Source: an uncultured Veillonella sp.
GTDB lineage: Bacteria; Bacillota; Negativicutes; Veillonellales; Veillonellaceae
DNA length: 10,592 nt
Direction of reading: 5' to 3'
Assembly (NCBI GenBank): GCA_900550455.1
Contig: URSE01000037.1
Span: 1 to 10,592 of the forward strand
The notes beneath the pieces are model-generated. The model had not been told where the DNA came from. It did no database searches and saw nothing but the letters and a program-made list of their open reading frames with translations. Below, in pieces: positions 6,334-10,592 of the stretch (position 1 is its first letter; every line of letters begins with the position of its first letter). The position numbers were made by a program, and so were the translations under genes.

Positions 6334-9300
6334 GTGGACAGAGGATCAGGCCGCAGCCATTGATTCTCGTAATCAATCTCTTTTGGTAGCCGCTGCAGCG
6401 GGTTCCGGTAAAACAGCAGTTCTCACAGAACGCATCATTCAGCGCCTTAAAGATAAGGACCATCCCTTACAGGTACAGGAGTTGCTGGTAACGACCTTTA
6501 CGAAGGCTTCCGCAGGGGAGATGAAGACTCGGATTGGGAGTGCCTTGGCCAGCGAACTAAAAAAAGAGGACTTGGACCAAGAGACTCGTAAGCATTTGGA
6601 AAATCAACTCAAGCTCTTACCATCGGCTCAAATTTCTACCCTTCACGCCTTCTGCCAATGGGTCATTCAGTCTTACTTCTACGCTGCTGACATCAACCCT
6701 CGGGCCCGTATTGGCAATGATGGGGAGATGGCTCTCATGCGGTCTGAGATCCTCCACGACCTGATTGTAGGGGCTTATGATCGCTTGGCCAAGGACCCTA
6801 ATGATGATCCTTACCATATCTATGCTTTGGCGGATATGTTCAGTGATGATAAGTCCGATGCTAACTTAGAGGAGTTAGTTTTGGCTATTTATTCCTTTGC
6901 TATGGCCATGGCAAATCCTAAGAAGTGGCTTTTGGAGGCCCTGGGTGACTACCGACAAATTTTGGAGAAACCCTTCCTAGAAACTACTTGGGGGGAATAC
7001 TTCTGGCAGGACATGAAGGAATCCATGGAAGGCGCCCTCAAGCATTTATCGGTTTTGTGTGAAATGGTGCAAGGTCCTATGGGAATGTCCTTTTACCAGG
7101 ACCACTATGATGTTCTTAAGGCTAAGTTTGCCCCCTTTGAAGCCGCTATGGAAGCGGGCTCTTGGGATGCCTTCCACAGGGCTCTTGTAACCTATGATGG
7201 GACTGGCTATAAGCAGTTTCGGGAGAATAAGCAAACCAAGGCCTGTACGGATGAGGGGCTTAAGGCCCAAGCTAAGGTTCATCATAATGAGGTTAAGAAG
7301 TATCTGACGAGTTTAAAGGAATCTGTCTTTGCTGTATCAGAAACTGCTTGGCGTGAGCAGGTTAAAGAGCAAATCCCTATTTTAGAAGGCTTGATTAATC
7401 TAACCTTAGACTTTAAGAAGGTCTATGATAAGGCTAAGCACGATGGTGGACTCATGGACTTTAATGACCTAGAACACCTCTGTCTCAAGATTCTTGTTGA
7501 GCCTGGCACAGAAAATCAAGACCAACCTCAGCCATCTCAAGTAGCTAAAGAGTTACAGGGTCGTTTTCAAGAAATCATGGTGGATGAATACCAAGATACA
7601 TCTGGTGTACAGGAAGCCATTATTAACTTAGTCTCCCGAGAGCGTAACCGCTTCTATGTAGGGGATGTTAAGCAGTCTATCTACTCCTTCCGCATGGCCG
7701 ACTCGGACTTGTTTATGGGCAAGTATTTGTCCTTCAAAACCGACCAAGATGAGAATGATTTGGGCCAAGTGCCGGAACGGCGGATTGATTTGGCTAAGAA
7801 TTTCCGGTCGGATACAAATATCTTGGCCGTGACTAACTTTATTTTCTATCAAATCATGTCAGCCCCTGCAGCTGAGTTGGACTATGGCCTTAAGGAGGCT
7901 TTAGTACCAGGAAGAGTAGTCAAGAATCCTCCCGATGGGTCTGGTGATCTAGGACAGTGGATTGGTGGTTCTGTAGACCTTCTTTTGGCTGATGTGGCTC
8001 CAGCTAAGGATCGAAGTCAGGTGTCAGAAGAAACGGATGAGGATGACCCCGATGAAACTCCTGAGGCGCAGGATATAGAAATGGCCCTTATCGTTGATGG
8101 AATCAAGAAATATACAGCCAAAGACGAAAGCGGTAGAGCCCTTTACACCGTACAGGATAAAGATGGGTCCTTCCGCCCGGTAGAGTACAGGGATATAGCT
8201 ATTCTCCGTCGGTCCTTGACTGGCTATGGCAACCGCTTGGTGGAGGCCCTTCGCAATGCGGGCATTCCTGCCTATGTGGAAGAAAATACAGGTTACTTTG
8301 AATCCATGGAGATTCAGTTAATCTTAGCACTCTTACAAATTATTGATAATCCGGAGCAAGATCTCCCTATGGCTGCTGTTTTACGGTCCCCTATGGTAGG
8401 GCTCACAGCTAATCAAATTGGCCAAATTCGTCTTCTCGGCAAGACCTCTCTCTGGTCCCTCCTGCCAGATTACCTAACAACCTATGCTGGACAAGACCCT
8501 GATGCTGTTGAACTTGTGCGTCTCTTTATTGAGCGCATAAAGGCTTGGCGGACCATGGCCCGTAGACAAGGCACAGCAGACCTTTTATGGAACATTTACC
8601 AAGAACTGGACTATGTAAACTATGTCTCAGCCTTACCTAAGGGCTTAGTCCGCAGGGCTAATGTTTTGGCTCTTTTAGGCCGGGCCCAAGATTTTGAGTC
8701 ATCTGGCTTTAAGGGGTTGTTCCGGTTCCTTCGTTTCGTGGAAAATTTGCGGGATTCCTCCCAAGACTTGGCCGTAGCTAAGGTGCTTTCAGAGGCAGAT
8801 AACGTAGTCCGTATTATGACCATCCACAAGTCCAAGGGCTTGGAATTTCCACTGGTTTTCCTATCTGGAGTGCAAAAGAAATTTAATATGCAAGACCTGA
8901 ATAGGTCCCTCCTACTTCATAAGAAGGGGGGGATAGGTCTCAAGGGTTATTACCAGGACTACCGAATTATGTATCCGTCCTTGGCCTCCCTCTATAATGC
9001 CCAGCTCAAGAAGAATGCCCTCAAGGCAGAAGAGGAACGAATTCTCTATGTAGCTTTGACACGAGCTCGGGATAAATTAATCCTGACGGGGACCATTGAG
9101 AATAAGGACAATATAGGTAAACCTAATGGGGCTCAGGAGCCTGTAGATGAAGTTGATGATACTAAGACCTCTCTATCCGAATCAGCTGAGAACAAGAACG
9201 ATACTCCTACATCTAGCCAGGTCCTAACCCTTTCTCAAGCTACAGCAGACCGACTGATTAGACCAGCCTTAGCTGAAAGTGGGCGTCAACTGCCAAAGGA

Positions 9301-10459
9301 CCTGATTCTATCTGCTAACTCGTACTTAGATTGGATTCTTATGGCCTTTGCTCGTCATGGCATAGACGGAAATCTATTGCGTATGTCCATGGGTGAGAAT
9401 AAAGTTGAGAGAGAGAATAAGGATATCCTTAATGAGATGATTCCAGATCGGGAAAATTCTAAGATTCATGTAGAAATCTTGGATGGCAGTGCCTACCAAT
9501 TGGCTGATAGAGCCAAGGGGGCGATTGATTCAGACTTGGCCTATATTAAGAAGGCTACGAGTCCAGATGGGCAAGGAGCTAAGGCTGAAGAAGAGCTACC
9601 AGGCACTCGCGACCATAAGGAAGGCCTTCCTAAAGATGTTCTAGACCGCTTTAATTTCTCCTATGGTTTTTCCGAGGCTACCCGGACGGCGGCTAAGATT
9701 TCTGTGTCGGAAATTAAGCGTCGTTTTCAAGAGGCTGAGGAAGAGGCTAGAGCCCTCAATGAGGCTCATGGCCATGATGGGGACTATGTTTTTGCCGCAA
9801 TCGACCAGGCGAAGGCTGGAGTGCATGAAGGATTAGTAGGTCAAGAGGTCTTAGATTTACTAGGTCAATCCAAGGCCCTAGACCAAGCCATTGCTAATTC
9901 TCCTTTTGGCCGCAAACCGGCCTTTTTAGAAGACCCTAAAGAAGACCTTATGGCAGGGGCTCATTGGGGTACTCTCATGCATGAAGCTATGCAGTACCTA
10001 CCCTTGGCAGACTACGACCAAGCTTCCTTGCAGAATGCGCTAGATTCTTTGGTAGATAGGGGATTCTTGCGTTTAGACGAAGTTACTCACTTGGATCAAA
10101 GAGCCTTATTAGCCTTCTTCCAGTCTCATCTAGCTGACCGGATGCGCCAATCAGATCGAGTGGAACGAGAATTACCTTTCTCTATGCTATATCCAGGCCA
10201 ATCCGTATATCCTAATCTAGAAGAGGGAGAAGACCTTTTCCTCCAAGGGATTATCGATAGTTGCTTCTTGGAAGAGGGGACTTGGATTTTGGTAGATTAC
10301 AAGACAGATCGCCTCGATAAGGAAAAAGACTTTGTAGATCGCTATCATGTGCAATTGGAACTCTATTGTCAAGCGCTAGCTAAGGTGACGGGAATTCCAG
10401 TTAAAGAAGCGTACATTTATAGCTTCCGGTTGGGAAAGGCTATTCCTGTAGAGATATAA
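6323..10459 (+). CDS. addA: ATP-dependent helicase/nuclease subunit A (AddA)
   Basis: AddA is the motor subunit of AddAB, a UvrD-type 3'-5' helicase with a second RecB-family nuclease that cuts the 3'-ended strand. With the ATG start it has 1378 residues (B. subtilis: 1232). Helicase motifs appear in order: Q-motif (W5 to I13), Walker A AGSGKT (26-31), Ia TTFTKASAGEM, II DEYQDT (421-426), III VGDVKQSIYSFR (446-457), IV NFRSD (493-497), V KSKGLEFP (836-843) and VI YVALTRAR (909-916). The nuclease has H1220, D1312, D1325-Y1326-K1327 and Q1344...Y1348, all intact. Extra length comes mainly from an acidic stretch near 563-588, a polar stretch near 926-966, and a charged segment at about 1133-1196. 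ATG 6323 is chosen because AAGGAGGTGA (6308-6317) lies 8 nt from it; GTG codons at 6314 and 6305 are alternatives. Overlap with addB suggests translational coupling and matched subunit amounts. Confidence 0.97.
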   Translation: MATKWTEDQAAAIDSRNQSLLVAAAAGSGKTAVLTERIIQRLKDKDHPLQVQELLVTTFTKASAGEMKTRIGSALASELKKEDLDQETRKHLENQLKLLPSAQISTLHAFCQWVIQSYFYAADINPRARIGNDGEMALMRSEILHDLIVGAYDRLAKDPNDDPYHIYALADMFSDDKSDANLEELVLAIYSFAMAMANPKKWLLEALGDYRQILEKPFLETTWGEYFWQDMKESMEGALKHLSVLCEMVQGPMGMSFYQDHYDVLKAKFAPFEAAMEAGSWDAFHRALVTYDGTGYKQFRENKQTKACTDEGLKAQAKVHHNEVKKYLTSLKESVFAVSETAWREQVKEQIPILEGLINLTLDFKKVYDKAKHDGGLMDFNDLEHLCLKILVEPGTENQDQPQPSQVAKELQGRFQEIMVDEYQDTSGVQEAIINLVSRERNRFYVGDVKQSIYSFRMADSDLFMGKYLSFKTDQDENDLGQVPERRIDLAKNFRSDTNILAVTNFIFYQIMSAPAAELDYGLKEALVPGRVVKNPPDGSGDLGQWIGGSVDLLLADVAPAKDRSQVSEETDEDDPDETPEAQDIEMALIVDGIKKYTAKDESGRALYTVQDKDGSFRPVEYRDIAILRRSLTGYGNRLVEALRNAGIPAYVEENTGYFESMEIQLILALLQIIDNPEQDLPMAAVLRSPMVGLTANQIGQIRLLGKTSLWSLLPDYLTTYAGQDPDAVELVRLFIERIKAWRTMARRQGTADLLWNIYQELDYVNYVSALPKGLVRRANVLALLGRAQDFESSGFKGLFRFLRFVENLRDSSQDLAVAKVLSEADNVVRIMTIHKSKGLEFPLVFLSGVQKKFNMQDLNRSLLLHKKGGIGLKGYYQDYRIMYPSLASLYNAQLKKNALKAEEERILYVALTRARDKLILTGTIENKDNIGKPNGAQEPVDEVDDTKTSLSESAENKNDTPTSSQVLTLSQATADRLIRPALAESGRQLPKDLILSANSYLDWILMAFARHGIDGNLLRMSMGENKVERENKDILNEMIPDRENSKIHVEILDGSAYQLADRAKGAIDSDLAYIKKATSPDGQGAKAEEELPGTRDHKEGLPKDVLDRFNFSYGFSEATRTAAKISVSEIKRRFQEAEEEARALNEAHGHDGDYVFAAIDQAKAGVHEGLVGQEVLDLLGQSKALDQAIANSPFGRKPAFLEDPKEDLMAGAHWGTLMHEAMQYLPLADYDQASLQNALDSLVDRGFLRLDEVTHLDQRALLAFFQSHLADRMRQSDRVERELPFSMLYPGQSVYPNLEEGEDLFLQGIIDSCFLEEGTWILVDYKTDRLDKEKDFVDRYHVQLELYCQALAKVTGIPVKEAYIYSFRLGKAIPVEI

Positions 10460-10474
10460 CCATTGAGTATAATT

Positions 10475-10510
10475 ACAAAAGAGACGACCTTTAAAGGTCG
10501 CCTCTTTTGT
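10475..10510. terminator. Intrinsic terminator of the addBA operon
   Basis: A hairpin begins 15 nt after the addA stop. Arms 10475-10490 and 10495-10510 pair with a single A-C mismatch, over a small TTAA loop. ACAAAAGAG at the base pairs with CTCTTTTGT, giving a T-rich right flank (TTTTGTTTG) and an A-rich left flank, so it may act in both directions, with the + direction serving addA. Confidence 0.85.
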
Positions 10511-10522
10511 TTGATTGGGTAC

Positions 10523-10558
10523 AGAAAAAAGCCCCCGCATATGCGGAGGCCTTTTTCT
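10523..10558. terminator. Second, GC-rich bidirectional terminator
   Basis: Arms 10523-10538 and 10543-10558 pair around an ATAT loop with two mismatches. The GC core CCGC/GCGG is flanked by A6 on the left and T5 on the right, the usual form of a terminator that works from either side. It lies 12 nt after the first hairpin. It could be a backup for addBA or the terminator of a convergent gene starting beyond the window. Confidence 0.8.
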
Positions 10559-10592
10559 TTGAGAGTGTGTATTTGTGTGTTTAAAAGGGATG

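Noticed and set aside
10559..10592. Possible start (ATG at 10590) of a following gene, or the stop (TTA at 10581-10583) of a convergent gene
   Set aside because: Too little sequence remains to support either; the short purine run before the ATG is too close to serve as a normal ribosome-binding site.
1..10592. CRISPR array, tRNA or rRNA gene, insertion sequence or phage remnant
   Set aside because: I saw no regularly spaced repeats, no clover-leaf or rRNA-like segments, no transposase and no terminal inverted repeats.

Overview
The window carries a compact DNA-repair neighbourhood from a bacterium that is most likely a member of the Bacillota. The reasons are a Bacillus-type LexA/DinR operator, strong GGAGG ribosome-binding sites, a UvrX/YqjW-type polymerase paired with a YolD-family partner, and an AddB-AddA pair in the usual Bacillota order. 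Base composition looks moderate (mid-40s percent GC by eye). A Negativicutes-like anaerobe would fit, but I cannot assign a genus from the sequence alone.

Positions 1-1810 are an SOS-type mutagenesis operon. A near-consensus LexA box (47-60) lies on the -35 element of a good sigma-A promoter (TTGAAT, 17 nt, TATACT). This drives a Y-family translesion DNA polymerase (113-1396) and a YolD-family small protein (1449-1790). The operon ends in a strong symmetrical hairpin (1767-1810) whose left arm encodes the last residues of the YolD protein and whose loop contains its stop codon. The same hairpin can terminate the convergent gene.

Positions 1847-2512 (minus strand) encode a 221-residue, cysteine-free, alanine-rich protein with a clear Sec signal peptide. 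I do not recognise a family. It is the only non-repair gene here. Positions 2513-2646 are a divergent intergenic region with an extended -10 promoter facing left, a 15-bp inverted repeat over that promoter, and a TATAAT box facing right.

Positions 2647-10459 are addB and addA, which overlap by 11 nt. Together they encode the AddAB helicase-nuclease that processes double-strand breaks for RecA-dependent recombination. AddB has an intact Walker A motif, the four cysteines expected to hold the 4Fe-4S cluster, and a complete nuclease motif. AddA has all the UvrD-type helicase motifs and a second complete nuclease domain, plus three polar or charged insertions that make it longer than the B. subtilis protein. 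The end of addB is a 9-nt tandem repeat that presents several Shine-Dalgarno sequences in register with several possible addA starts. Two tandem hairpins close the window.

The two repair units are complementary: one copies past lesions and is LexA-controlled, the other repairs breaks and shows no LexA box that I can see. I found no evidence of a wholly new biological system. The least explained items are the exported protein and the unusual AddB/AddA junction.
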